Of a stretch of DNA of 64,000 nt, positions 26,743 to 34,498 are shown one piece after another. A program made the position numbers and the translations under genes. The stretch comes from Mycolicibacterium duvalii (GTDB taxonomy: Bacteria > Actinomycetota > Actinomycetes > Mycobacteriales > Mycobacteriaceae): the NCBI RefSeq assembly GCF_010726645.1, contig NZ_AP022563.1, positions 4,588,001-4,652,000 of the forward strand, read 5' to 3'. The stretch's first letter is position 1. The number at the start of each line of letters is the position of its first letter. The notes below the pieces were generated by a model. That model was given only the letters and a program-made list of their open reading frames with translations, ran no database searches and had not been told where the DNA came from.

Positions 26743-27117
26743 ATGTGCGCAGCAGAAGATCCGGCGGATGCCGGCGAGCAGGAGCCGGACTACCGGTTCA
26801 CCCTGGCCAACGAGCGCACATTCCTGGCCTGGATCCGGACCGCGCTGGCGCTGATCGCCGGTGGCATCGCCGTCGTCCAGTTCGTGCCGTCCTTCGGGAT
26901 CCCCGGCGTACGGCACGCGCTGAGCGTGGCGTTGACCGCCGGCGGCGGGCTGCTCGCGGCGCTGGCGGTCCGGCGCTGGTGGCACGTTCAGGCAGCGATG
27001 CGCCGTGACGAGGACCTACCCCCCACCCACGTTCCGGTGCTCCTCGGCGGCGCGATCTTCGTCGTCACGGTCGCGGTGCTCGTGGTGCTGATCATCTGGC
27101 CGCCTGCCGGCAACTGA
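26743..27117 (+). CDS. DUF202 (YidH-like) membrane protein
   Basis: A 124-residue protein with three transmembrane helices (about 37-55, 64-81, 97-118) and the DUF202 signature ANERTFLAWIRTALALIAGG. It is the first of a tandem DUF202 pair starting 6 nt after the previous gene. The family is of unknown function, found in the inner membrane. Confidence 0.9.
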   Translation: MCAAEDPADAGEQEPDYRFTLANERTFLAWIRTALALIAGGIAVVQFVPSFGIPGVRHALSVALTAGGGLLAALAVRRWWHVQAAMRRDEDLPPTHVPVLLGGAIFVVTVAVLVVLIIWPPAGN

Positions 27118-27118
27118 G

Positions 27119-27460
27119 ATGCCCCGGCGCGAACCGAGCAAACCCGGGCTGCCCGCGGAACGCACCCTGCTGTCGTGGGAGAGGAGCTCATTCGGCTTCC
27201 TGGTGGGCGGTGCGCTGGTGCTGCTGCGTGAACACGGGCCGCTGGGCCCGGGCCGGGCACTCCTGGCCACCATTGCAGCGCTGCTGGCCCTGCTGGTGCT
27301 CGCGCTGGGTTACCGACGGTCCCGCGCGATCAGGGCCAGTCCGGTCGTTGCCGGACGAGTCGTCACGTTGGCACCACGCGCGGAGGTGATGGCGATCGGC
27401 GGCGCGACGGTGTTGTTCGCCGCGGCGGTCGTCGGCGCGCTGCTGTACTCGGTGGACTGA
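27119..27460 (+). CDS. DUF202 membrane protein
   Basis: A 113-residue partner of the previous protein. The signature is PAERTLLSWERSSFGFLVGG, followed by three helices. The ATG begins one base after the preceding stop, showing translational coupling. Two diverged DUF202 proteins in tandem suggest a heteromeric membrane complex. Confidence 0.9.
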   Translation: MPRREPSKPGLPAERTLLSWERSSFGFLVGGALVLLREHGPLGPGRALLATIAALLALLVLALGYRRSRAIRASPVVAGRVVTLAPRAEVMAIGGATVLFAAAVVGALLYSVD

Positions 27461-27484
27461 CCGATCGAGGCGGCCCCGGACCAC

Positions 27485-27898
27485 CTAGGCCGAGTCGGCG
27501 GATTCCAGCGCCTCGATCGCGGCGCGCAGTTTGGCGGCCGCCTCGTCGGCAACCTCGCGCAGACCCGGTTGGTCGGAGACCTGAACCATGATCTGCGGGT
27601 CCATCGCGTCGACGATCACGGTGTCGCCGCCGGCCGATGCGTCGGCACGGACCGCGACGTTGCACGGCAGCAGCAGCCCGATCTGGCGATCGGCGTTGAC
27701 CGCGCGATGGGCAAGCGGTGGATTGCAGGCGCCGAGGATCAGGTAATCCTCCATGTCCTCGCCGAGTTTCGCCTTCAGCGTGGCCTTCATGTCGATCTCG
27801 GTCAGCACGCCGAAACCCTGGTCCGACAGCGCCTTACGAGTGCGCTCCACCGCATCCTCGAACGAGGTGTGCAACGTCGTGGACAGTGCGTAACTCAT
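27485..27898 (-). CDS. DUF302 domain protein
   Basis: A 137-residue protein with the DUF302 core: VLTEIDMKATLKAKLGEDMEDYLILGACNP and HRAVNADRQIGLLLPCNVAV, containing two Cys. The start at 27898 has GGAGGGACCT upstream. It lies 44 nt after the CstR-like repressor on the same strand and is probably controlled from the repressor's own operator. DUF302 proteins often accompany sulfur or metal stress genes. The Cys in CNPP and LPCN could sense or carry persulfide; this is inference. Confidence 0.88.
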   Translation of the reverse strand: MSYALSTTLHTSFEDAVERTRKALSDQGFGVLTEIDMKATLKAKLGEDMEDYLILGACNPPLAHRAVNADRQIGLLLPCNVAVRADASAGGDTVIVDAMDPQIMVQVSDQPGLREVADEAAAKLRAAIEALESADSA

Positions 27899-27942
27899 AG
27901 GTCCCTCCGCTCCGGTTGGTGTCGGCCGGCCGCACCGGCCGG

Positions 27943-28212
27943 TCAGGCCAGCGCCAGGAACAGCTTCTCGAGCTCGGCTTCGGACATCGGCTGCTGTCCA
28001 TCGGCGGCCTCTCCGGTCAGGCATTCCCGCAAACCGGTGGCGACAATCTTGAAACCGGCTTTGTCCAGTGCCCGCGACACCGCCGCCAACTGCGTGACCA
28101 CGTCCTTGCAGTCGCGGCCCTGCTCGATCATCGAGATCACTCCGGCGAGCTGACCCTGCGCGCGGCGCAGTCTGTTGAGCACCGCAGCGATCGCGTCCTC
28201 GTCACCTACCAT
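27943..28212 (-). CDS. CsoR-family repressor, CstR-like (persulfide type)
   Basis: An 89-residue four-helix repressor of the CsoR/RcnR family (LNRLRRAQGQLAGVISMIEQGRDC). In copper CsoR the ligands are Cys, His 25 residues later and Cys 29 later. Here both Cys are present (RDC and REC, 29 apart) but the His position is Gly. This Cys-Cys pattern is that of CstR, which reacts with persulfides instead of copper. The ATG at 28212 is chosen because AAAGGAG precedes it; a longer frame starting at 28245 would run through the operator. It is surrounded by sulfide-oxidation genes and has one N4 operator upstream, so it is probably autoregulated and represses the island. Confidence 0.88.
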   Translation of the reverse strand: MVGDEDAIAAVLNRLRRAQGQLAGVISMIEQGRDCKDVVTQLAAVSRALDKAGFKIVATGLRECLTGEAADGQQPMSEAELEKLFLALA

Positions 28213-28248
28213 GGTGAGTCTCCTTTCCACGGACGAATACAGCAATGG

Positions 28249-28262
28249 TACCCGCGGGGGTA
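28249..28262. promoter_or_regulatory. CstR-type operator upstream of repressor
   Basis: TACCCGCGGGGGTA, that is TACCC-N4-GGGTA, lies 37 nt before the repressor ATG. It matches the four sites in the 29.8-kb divergent region in spacing and fits autoregulation. Confidence 0.8.
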
Positions 28263-28275
28263 TTCCTGTGGGGGT

Positions 28276-29151
28276 TCACGCCGCCGCGCCGCGCGGCGTC
28301 GCCTGGCGAGTGAGCCGCCGCAACGGGCATCGGGCGTATCGAGCACAGGCCACCGTCATGATCGCGGCGATCGCGGTCAGCGCGGCGGCCGCGACCCCGA
28401 CGCTCAGATGGATCTCCTGGGCCAGGATGACCGAGGACATCGCGAGGACGAACCAGCCGAAGGCCTTCCGCAGGCTGTCGGGGTTGACCAGCGCGGTCAG
28501 CCGCGCGCCGAGCAGAGCGCCCACCACCGCGGCGGCGGTCACCGCGAGGGCGACCGTCCAGTTGATCTGGACGCTGGACAGGTAGCCGCCCAGACCGGCG
28601 AAGGACTTCATCGCGATCACGATCAGCGAGGTGCCCACCGCGACCGGCATCGGCAGCCCGCCGAGCAGGGCCAGGGCAGGCACCACCAGGAACCCGCCAC
28701 CGGCGCCGACCAGGCCGGTCACCAGCCCGACCACGAGACCCTCGGCGAGGATCTTCGGGACCGGCAGCCGATGGTCGCCGTCGGCGGTCTCGACGGTCTT
28801 GCGGCCGCGCAGCATCGCCACCGCGGTGGCGATCATCATCACCGCGAAGCCGATCAACAGCACGGTGCCCGGGATGAAGCGGGCCAGCAGCCCGCCCGCG
28901 TAGGCACCGGCCATGCCGGCACCACCGAAGATCAGCCCGGTGCGCCACTGCACTCGGCCGGCCCGGGCGTGCGAGATGGCCCCGATCGCGCTGGTGACAC
29001 CGACGACCAGCAGCGAGGTGGCGATGGCCTGCTTGGCGTCCATTCCGGCCACGTAGGCCAGCAGCGGAACGGTCAGGATGGATCCGCCGCCGCCGAGCAA
29101 CCCGAGGGCGACGCCGACGAAGACGGCCAGACCGATGGCGAGCGCAATCAT
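28276..29151 (-). CDS. TauE/SafE-family sulfite exporter
   Basis: A 291-residue membrane protein with about eight helices and repeated Gly-rich hairpins (LGLLGGGGSILTVPLL and GLVGAGGGFLVVPAL) typical of TauE/SafE. Such proteins move sulfite, sulfoacetate or other anions across the membrane. It starts 11 nt after the rhodanese gene and ends 63 nt before the repressor. In this setting it would remove sulfite made by persulfide oxidation, as proposed for TauE in other cst-type operons. Confidence 0.9.
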   Translation of the reverse strand: MIALAIGLAVFVGVALGLLGGGGSILTVPLLAYVAGMDAKQAIATSLLVVGVTSAIGAISHARAGRVQWRTGLIFGGAGMAGAYAGGLLARFIPGTVLLIGFAVMMIATAVAMLRGRKTVETADGDHRLPVPKILAEGLVVGLVTGLVGAGGGFLVVPALALLGGLPMPVAVGTSLIVIAMKSFAGLGGYLSSVQINWTVALAVTAAAVVGALLGARLTALVNPDSLRKAFGWFVLAMSSVILAQEIHLSVGVAAAALTAIAAIMTVACARYARCPLRRLTRQATPRGAAA

Positions 29152-29162
29152 GGTCGGTCAGC

Positions 29163-29750
29163 TCACTTCGCGGTCGCGGGGTTGGCGTCCACGAGCTGGG
29201 ACACGATGCTCTGAGCGTCGCAGGCGGCGCCGCGGTTGTAGGGCAGCTTGGCCAGCAGCATGCCCATCGCGCACGTGTTGGACAGCGCCGCGAAGGTCAG
29301 GCCGCCACCGACGACGCCGGCCACCCACTTCAGTTTGGGGGCGGCGATGCTGCCCAGGATGCTGGTCAGCACGATCGAGCCGGCGACCAGGCGGACCTGG
29401 CGTTCGAGGTCCCACCGCGCGGCGCCGCGGTTGACCGCGAAGCCCTTGGCCTCCCAGGCGGTGATGCCGCCGTCGAGGATGTGCACGTTGGTCAGCCCGG
29501 CGGTGCGCAACGTCTCCTCGGCCTGGGCGGCGCGCTGGCCGGACCGGCAGACCAGGACGACGTCCTCGTCGAGGTGCTTGATGATCTCGTCGCGGTGTTC
29601 ACGCAACAGATCCAGCGGCACGTTGTAGGCGCCGGCGATGTGGGCGGTCTCGAACTCGCCGGGGGTCCGGACATCGAGCACGCGCGGCGGAGTGGCCGAC
29701 CCGAGCATCTGGCTGAGGTCGTGCGAGTCGATGGTGGCAGGTGCGGTCAT
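29163..29750 (-). CDS. Rhodanese with membrane-anchored DUF2892-like tail
   Basis: A 195-residue protein. The rhodanese domain (about 9-110) has active-site loop VCRSGQRAAQ with the catalytic Cys. Two hydrophobic helices follow (SIVLTSILGSIAA and GVVGGGLTFAALSNTCAMG), an architecture known as rhodanese-DUF2892. It handles sulfane sulfur, probably passing it between persulfide and sulfite at the membrane. Its promoter lies in the divergent control region with four operators. Start ATG 29750 is used, with AAAGGA upstream. Confidence 0.9.
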   Translation of the reverse strand: MTAPATIDSHDLSQMLGSATPPRVLDVRTPGEFETAHIAGAYNVPLDLLREHRDEIIKHLDEDVVLVCRSGQRAAQAEETLRTAGLTNVHILDGGITAWEAKGFAVNRGAARWDLERQVRLVAGSIVLTSILGSIAAPKLKWVAGVVGGGLTFAALSNTCAMGMLLAKLPYNRGAACDAQSIVSQLVDANPATAK

Positions 29751-29792
29751 CGTTTTCGATCCTTTCCGGAAGGGTGACCCCCCATGGTCGTA

Positions 29793-29896
29793 TACCGCTG
29801 GGGGTATGCTGAGGGCCATCGTACACATACCCCCAGGGGTAAATGCAAGAAGGAATTTTTATACCCCCTAGGGTACTTGACATACCCACAGGGGTA
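29793..29896. promoter_or_regulatory. Four CstR-type operators between divergent operons
   Basis: Four copies of TACCS-N4-GGGTA lie within about 100 nt: 29793-29806 (TACCGCTGGGGGTA), 29828-29841 (TACCCCCAGGGGTA), 29862-29875 (TACCCCCTAGGGTA) and 29883-29896 (TACCCACAGGGGTA). All have a 4-nt spacer. They sit between the rhodanese operon (left) and the persulfide dioxygenase operon (right), so one repressor can silence both directions. Confidence 0.88.
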
Positions 29897-29906
29897 TCGG
29901 CAGTCT
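29877..29906 (+). promoter_or_regulatory. Probable promoter of persulfide dioxygenase operon
   Basis: A consensus -35 TTGACA (29877-29882) is followed directly by the last operator, with a weak -10-like CAGTCT about 18 nt downstream. Repressor binding would lie between the -35 and -10 elements. The coding start is 48 nt further on. Confidence 0.55.
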
Positions 29907-29953
29907 GATGGTCAGAAGGCCGCACCCGAGCACTGAAGGAAAGGAACGCTGCC

Positions 29954-31333
29954 ATGAAGTTCATCCAGTACTACCTGGACTGCCTGTCCCACGCGTCGTA
30001 TCTGATCGCCGACGAAACCACCGGCCGGGCCGTGGTCGTCGACCCCCAGCGCGACGTGGCGGAGTACCTGTCGGATGCCGAGAAGTTCGGCTACCGCATC
30101 GAGCTCGTCATCGAGACGCACTTCCACGCCGACTTCCTGTCGGGCCACTTGGAGCTCGCCAAGGCGACCGGCGCCAAGATCGTGTACTCGTCGGTCGCCG
30201 AGACCGAGTTCGAGTCGATGGGCGTGGCCGACGGCGAGCGCTACTCGCTGGGCGACGTGACGCTCGAGTTCCGGCACACCCCTGGCCACACCCCGGAATC
30301 GCTGAGCATCGTGGTCTACGAGCACGCCGGCGATGAGGTGCCCTACGGCGTGCTGACCGGGGACGCGCTGTTCATCGGTGATGTGGGCCGCCCCGACCTG
30401 CTGGCTTCGATCGGGTTCACCCGTGAGGAACTGGCAGAGAAGCTCTACGACTCGCTGCACAACAAGCTGATGACCCTGCCGGATGCCACCCGGGTCTACC
30501 CGGCCCACGGCGCAGGCTCAGCGTGCGGGAAGAACCTGTCCACCGAGCGGTGGTCGACGATCGGGGAGCAGAAGGAGACGAACTACGCGCTGCGCGCCCC
30601 CGACAAGGACACGTTCATGGCGCTGGTCACCGAAGGTCAGCCGCCCGCGCCGAGCTACTTCGTCTACGACGCAGTGCTCAACCGCAAGGACCGCGAGCTG
30701 CTCGACGAGACCAAAATGCCGACCGCGATGACCTACGAGCAGGTGCGTGACGCGATGAAGGCCGGCGCGATGCTGGTCGACGGACGAGGACCGGAGGAGT
30801 TCGCGCTGGGTCACCTGCGCGGCGCGGTCAACATCGGGCTGGAGGGCCGGTACGCCGAGTTCGCCGGATCCGTGGTGCCCAGCGACGTCGACATCGTGCT
30901 GTTCACCGAGCCCGGCCAGGAATTGGAGGCCAAGACCCGGTTGGCGCGCATCGGTTTCGACCGGGTGATCGGCTATCTGGACCGCCCGTTCGAGGTGATG
31001 TTCAACCACCAGGACGACGTTCAGACGGCGTCCCGGCTGACCGCCAAGGCGTTCGACCAGCGCGCAGCCGAGCTGACCGACCTGCAGATCGTCGATGTCC
31101 GCAATCCCGGCGAGGTTGCCGCGGGGACCATCCCCAACGCGGTCACCATCCCGGTGGGCCAGTTGCCCGGCCGGCTGGACGAACTGGATCCGGCCCGCCC
31201 GACCGTCGTCTACTGCGCCGGCGGCTACCGGTCATCGGTGGCCGCAAGCCTGTTGCGACAGAACGGCTTCAGCGACGTCAGCGACATTCTGGGCGGATAC
31301 GGCGCCTGGGATGAAGCTCGGCAGAACGCCTGA
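29954..31333 (+). CDS. Persulfide dioxygenase with rhodanese domains (CstB-like)
   Basis: A 459-residue protein. The metallo-beta-lactamase domain has the Fe-binding ETHFHADFLSGH (H56, H58, D60, H65) and GHTPESLS, as in ETHE1/CstB persulfide dioxygenases. Two rhodanese domains follow. The first (about 265-350) has lost its catalytic Cys, while the second carries VVYCAGGYRSS. It oxidises glutathione-, mycothiol- or CoA-type persulfides to sulfite, and the rhodanese part can transfer sulfur to give thiosulfate. It is first in an operon with SQR and thioredoxin; GAAAGGA precedes the ATG. Confidence 0.92.
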   Translation: MKFIQYYLDCLSHASYLIADETTGRAVVVDPQRDVAEYLSDAEKFGYRIELVIETHFHADFLSGHLELAKATGAKIVYSSVAETEFESMGVADGERYSLGDVTLEFRHTPGHTPESLSIVVYEHAGDEVPYGVLTGDALFIGDVGRPDLLASIGFTREELAEKLYDSLHNKLMTLPDATRVYPAHGAGSACGKNLSTERWSTIGEQKETNYALRAPDKDTFMALVTEGQPPAPSYFVYDAVLNRKDRELLDETKMPTAMTYEQVRDAMKAGAMLVDGRGPEEFALGHLRGAVNIGLEGRYAEFAGSVVPSDVDIVLFTEPGQELEAKTRLARIGFDRVIGYLDRPFEVMFNHQDDVQTASRLTAKAFDQRAAELTDLQIVDVRNPGEVAAGTIPNAVTIPVGQLPGRLDELDPARPTVVYCAGGYRSSVAASLLRQNGFSDVSDILGGYGAWDEARQNA

Positions 31334-31348
31334 GCGGCAGGAGAGATC

Positions 31349-32542
31349 ATGGCTACCGCGAAACATCAGATCGTGATCGTCGGCGGTGGTACCGCCGGCA
31401 TCTCGGTGGCGGCCCGCCTGCTGCGGCGCGGCTACTCCGACGTGGCCGTCATCGAACCGTCCGAGACGCACTACTACCAACCGCTGTGGACGCTGGTCGG
31501 CGGCGGACAGGCTGAAGCGTCGACGACGGCGCGGCCGGAAGCCTCGGTGATGCCCAGGAATGCGACCTGGATCAGAAACGCGGTGGCCGCGGTCGACCCG
31601 GACAACAACACGGTCACCTGCGCCGACGGGACAGACTACGAGTACGACGTGCTCGTGGTCTGTCCCGGGATCCAGCTGGACTGGGACCGCACCGAAGGTC
31701 TGGCCGATGCGCTCGGCAAGGACGGTGTGTCGTCGAACTACCGGTTCGACCTGGCGCCCCGGACCTGGGACTTCATCCGTGATCTCCGTTCGGGGACAGC
31801 GGTGTTCGCGATGCCGTCCGGTCCGATCAAATGTGCCGGAGCGCCTCAGAAGATCGCCTACCTGGCCAGTGACTACTGGCGGAAGCAGGGCGTTCTGAAG
31901 GACATCGACGTACATCTGGTGGTGCCCACACCGCGACTGTTCGGCATCCCGGCGATCGCCGACAGCCTCGATGCGGTCGCTGCGGACTACGGCATCACCG
32001 TGCACACGAACGCCGAAGTGACCGCTGTCGACGCGGCGGCGCACAAGGTGACCGTGACCGCGGAGGGCGGCTCGAACATCGCGCTGCCCTACGACGTGTT
32101 GCACGCCGTACCACGTCAATCGGCGCCGGACTGGATCAAGGCCAGCCCCGTCTCGACCGGTGCGGCAGGCGGATACGTCGAGATCGACAAGCACACCATG
32201 CAGCATGTGCGCTACCCCAACGTGTTCAGCCTCGGCGACGCCGGGTCGTCCCCCAACTCGAAAACCGGTGCGGCGATCCGTAAGCAGGCTCCGGTGGTGG
32301 TCGACAACATCGAGGCCCTACTGACCCGTCGGCCGCTGACCGCGTCGTACAACGGCTATGGGTCATGCCCGATCGTGACGTCCTCGCATGCGATGTTGCT
32401 CGCGGAGTTCGACTACGACCTGAACCTGACACCGTCGTTTCCGTTGCTCGACCCGACCAAGCCGCACCGCGGCTACTGGTACCTCAAGAAGTACGGGCTG
32501 CCGTACATGTATTGGAACCTGATGTTGAAAGGACTGGCTTGA
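31349..32542 (+). CDS. sqr: Sulfide:quinone oxidoreductase (SQOR type)
   Basis: A 397-residue FAD protein. The N-terminal Rossmann motif is VIVGGGTAGISVAARL. The two redox Cys that characterise the mitochondrial-type SQR are both present: PIKCAGAPQKI (about residue 164) and YGSCPIVTS (about 342). The C-terminal part contains the amphipathic region for the membrane (RGYWYLKKYGLPYMYWNLM). It oxidises sulfide, passes electrons to menaquinone and makes a persulfide for the adjacent dioxygenase. It begins 15 nt after that gene, and AGGAG lies upstream of the ATG. Confidence 0.92.
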   Translation: MATAKHQIVIVGGGTAGISVAARLLRRGYSDVAVIEPSETHYYQPLWTLVGGGQAEASTTARPEASVMPRNATWIRNAVAAVDPDNNTVTCADGTDYEYDVLVVCPGIQLDWDRTEGLADALGKDGVSSNYRFDLAPRTWDFIRDLRSGTAVFAMPSGPIKCAGAPQKIAYLASDYWRKQGVLKDIDVHLVVPTPRLFGIPAIADSLDAVAADYGITVHTNAEVTAVDAAAHKVTVTAEGGSNIALPYDVLHAVPRQSAPDWIKASPVSTGAAGGYVEIDKHTMQHVRYPNVFSLGDAGSSPNSKTGAAIRKQAPVVVDNIEALLTRRPLTASYNGYGSCPIVTSSHAMLLAEFDYDLNLTPSFPLLDPTKPHRGYWYLKKYGLPYMYWNLMLKGLA

Positions 32543-32544
32543 TC

Positions 32545-32910
32545 ATGGCCACCAGGAACCTGACCTACGACGACTTCGAATCCACGATCACCGACAACTC
32601 GGTTGTCCTGGTCGACTTCTGGGCGTCGTGGTGCGGACCCTGCCGCGCGTTCGCCCCGATCTTCGAGCGCTCGTCGCAGGCCCACCCCGACGTCGTGCAC
32701 GCCAAGGTGGACACCGAGCGTGAGCGCGACCTGGCGGCCACGCTGGAGATCAGCTCGATCCCCACGGTGATGGCCTTCCGGGACGGCGTGCTGGTTCACC
32801 GCCAGCCCGGTGCGATGCATCCGGCTGCGCTGGAGGACCTGATCGGCCGGGTCAGAGCACTGGACATGGATGACGTCCGGGCCAAGATCGCCGCCCGCAA
32901 GGCCGGCTGA
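32545..32910 (+). CDS. Thioredoxin
   Basis: A 121-residue thioredoxin with the active site FWASWCGPCRAF and the cis-Pro loop SSIPTVMAFRDG. The start at ATG 32545 lies 2 nt after the SQR stop, with GAAAGGA upstream. It is the last gene of the sulfide operon, where it may reduce persulfides on proteins or thiols to regenerate the system. The C-terminal 15 residues extend past the usual fold. Confidence 0.92.
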   Translation: MATRNLTYDDFESTITDNSVVLVDFWASWCGPCRAFAPIFERSSQAHPDVVHAKVDTERERDLAATLEISSIPTVMAFRDGVLVHRQPGAMHPAALEDLIGRVRALDMDDVRAKIAARKAG

Positions 32911-32917
32911 GCCGATC

Positions 32918-34294
32918 TCACGCGGCGGCCTTGTCGTAGGGGACCGGGCCCGGCGCTTCGGCGGTGCCCGGCGTCACGGTCCCCCCGATCGGGCAGCGTG
33001 AGGTCTCGGGCAGCTTGAGCAACGCCAGCGCCCCGATGACGCAGGCACCCATCATGTAGTACGCCGGGAACAGCATGTCGCCCGTGGAGTTGGTGAGCCA
33101 GTCGTTGACCGCCGGCGCGGTCCCGCCGAAGATCGACGTCGACACGTTGTAGGCGATCGCGAACCCGGCGTAGCGCACCTGCGTGGGGAACATCGCCGGG
33201 AAGGTCGCCGAGATGGTCGCCAGCTGCGGCACATAGAGCAGTCCGAGCACGGCGAACCCGATCACCGCGCCGGCGATGTTGGTGCCCATCAGCATGAACA
33301 TCGGCACGCCGGCGACGAACAGGCCGATCAACGAGAACCACCACAACGGTTTTCGTCCGACCCGGTCGCTGAGCAGACCGGCGAACGGGACGAACACCAT
33401 CATCGCCAGCATGCCGATCACCGGAACCATCAGAGACTGGTCGGAGGTCAACCCGATCTGGGTCTCCAGGTAGGTCGGCATGTAGCTCAGCAAGGTGTAG
33501 TTCACGACGTTGAGGGCGACCACCAGGCCGCCGAGCCGCACGATCGGGCGCCAATACTGGGTGATCAGGTCGCGGAACTCCGTCGAGACCTCCTTTTCGG
33601 TGCCACCCTCCTTCTCGAGCTCGCGGAACACCGGGGTGTCCTCCAGGCGTGACCGCAGGTAGAGGCCGACGATGCCGAGTGGGGCGGCCACCAAGAACGG
33701 CAATCGCCAACCCCACGAGCCCATCTGCTCGTCACTGAGGGCCAGCGAGCAGCCCAGCATCAGCAGTGCACCGGCCGAGAACCCGCCGAGGGTGCCGAAT
33801 TCGAGGAAACTGCCGAAGAACCCGCGCCGGCGATTCGGGGAGTACTCGGCCATGAAGGTTGCGGCACCGCCGTACTCGCCGCCCGTCGAGAAACCCTGCA
33901 CCATCCGGAGGAACACCAGCAGGAACGGGGCCCACATGCCGATCATGTCGTACGTGGGGATCAATGCCACGCAGAACGTGGCGCCTGCCATCAGCACGAT
34001 GGTGATCGCCAGAATCTGCTTACGGCCCAGGCGGTCACCGAGCGGGCCCCAGACGAAGCCGCCGAGCGGACGAACCAGAAAGGAGACCGCGAAGGTCATC
34101 AATGCCAACAGCGTGGCCTCGCCGGCATCGCCGGGGAAGATAGCGGCGGAGATGTAGGTGACCCCGTAGGCATAGATGCCGTAGTCGAACCACTCGGTCG
34201 CGTTGCCGATCGCCGACGCCCCGACTGCGCGTCTCACGACGCCGGGCGGCGGCTCGTTCTCAGTGTCGGAACTGGCGGGGTCTCCGGATTGCAC
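32918..34294 (-). CDS. MHS-family MFS transporter (ProP-like)
   Basis: A 458-residue permease with 12 helices of the metabolite:H+ symporter branch. The signatures are NATEWFDYGIYAYG in helix 1, GPLGDRLGRKQ in the 2-3 loop and QGFSTGGEYGGAATFMAEY in helix 5. GTG at 34294 is preferred because GAGGAGG lies just upstream. It faces the thioredoxin gene tail to tail (7 nt). Members take up osmolytes or carboxylic acids; the substrate is not known here. Confidence 0.92.
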   Translation of the reverse strand: MQSGDPASSDTENEPPPGVVRRAVGASAIGNATEWFDYGIYAYGVTYISAAIFPGDAGEATLLALMTFAVSFLVRPLGGFVWGPLGDRLGRKQILAITIVLMAGATFCVALIPTYDMIGMWAPFLLVFLRMVQGFSTGGEYGGAATFMAEYSPNRRRGFFGSFLEFGTLGGFSAGALLMLGCSLALSDEQMGSWGWRLPFLVAAPLGIVGLYLRSRLEDTPVFRELEKEGGTEKEVSTEFRDLITQYWRPIVRLGGLVVALNVVNYTLLSYMPTYLETQIGLTSDQSLMVPVIGMLAMMVFVPFAGLLSDRVGRKPLWWFSLIGLFVAGVPMFMLMGTNIAGAVIGFAVLGLLYVPQLATISATFPAMFPTQVRYAGFAIAYNVSTSIFGGTAPAVNDWLTNSTGDMLFPAYYMMGACVIGALALLKLPETSRCPIGGTVTPGTAEAPGPVPYDKAAA

Positions 34295-34498
34295 GGGGTC
34301 CTCCTCGATCGATCGATGTCGTGCTCGGAAGAGGTGTGTACCCATCCACGGATTTCACAGACGGCACTCGCGCCGCCGCGACCACGGCGGCGGAGAAGAA
34401 CGGGCTTGCCTGTGCCGCGCCGTGTACACCCCGGCCGGGCGACGCCGCCCGCGCCGGAGTGGGCTGACCATCACCGGGCGCACACACCGTCGCTGACG

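Noticed and set aside
27916..29214. A 432-codon open frame across the repressor and TauE genes
   Set aside because: It contradicts two well-supported genes and encodes a Gln/Arg/His-rich low-complexity product.
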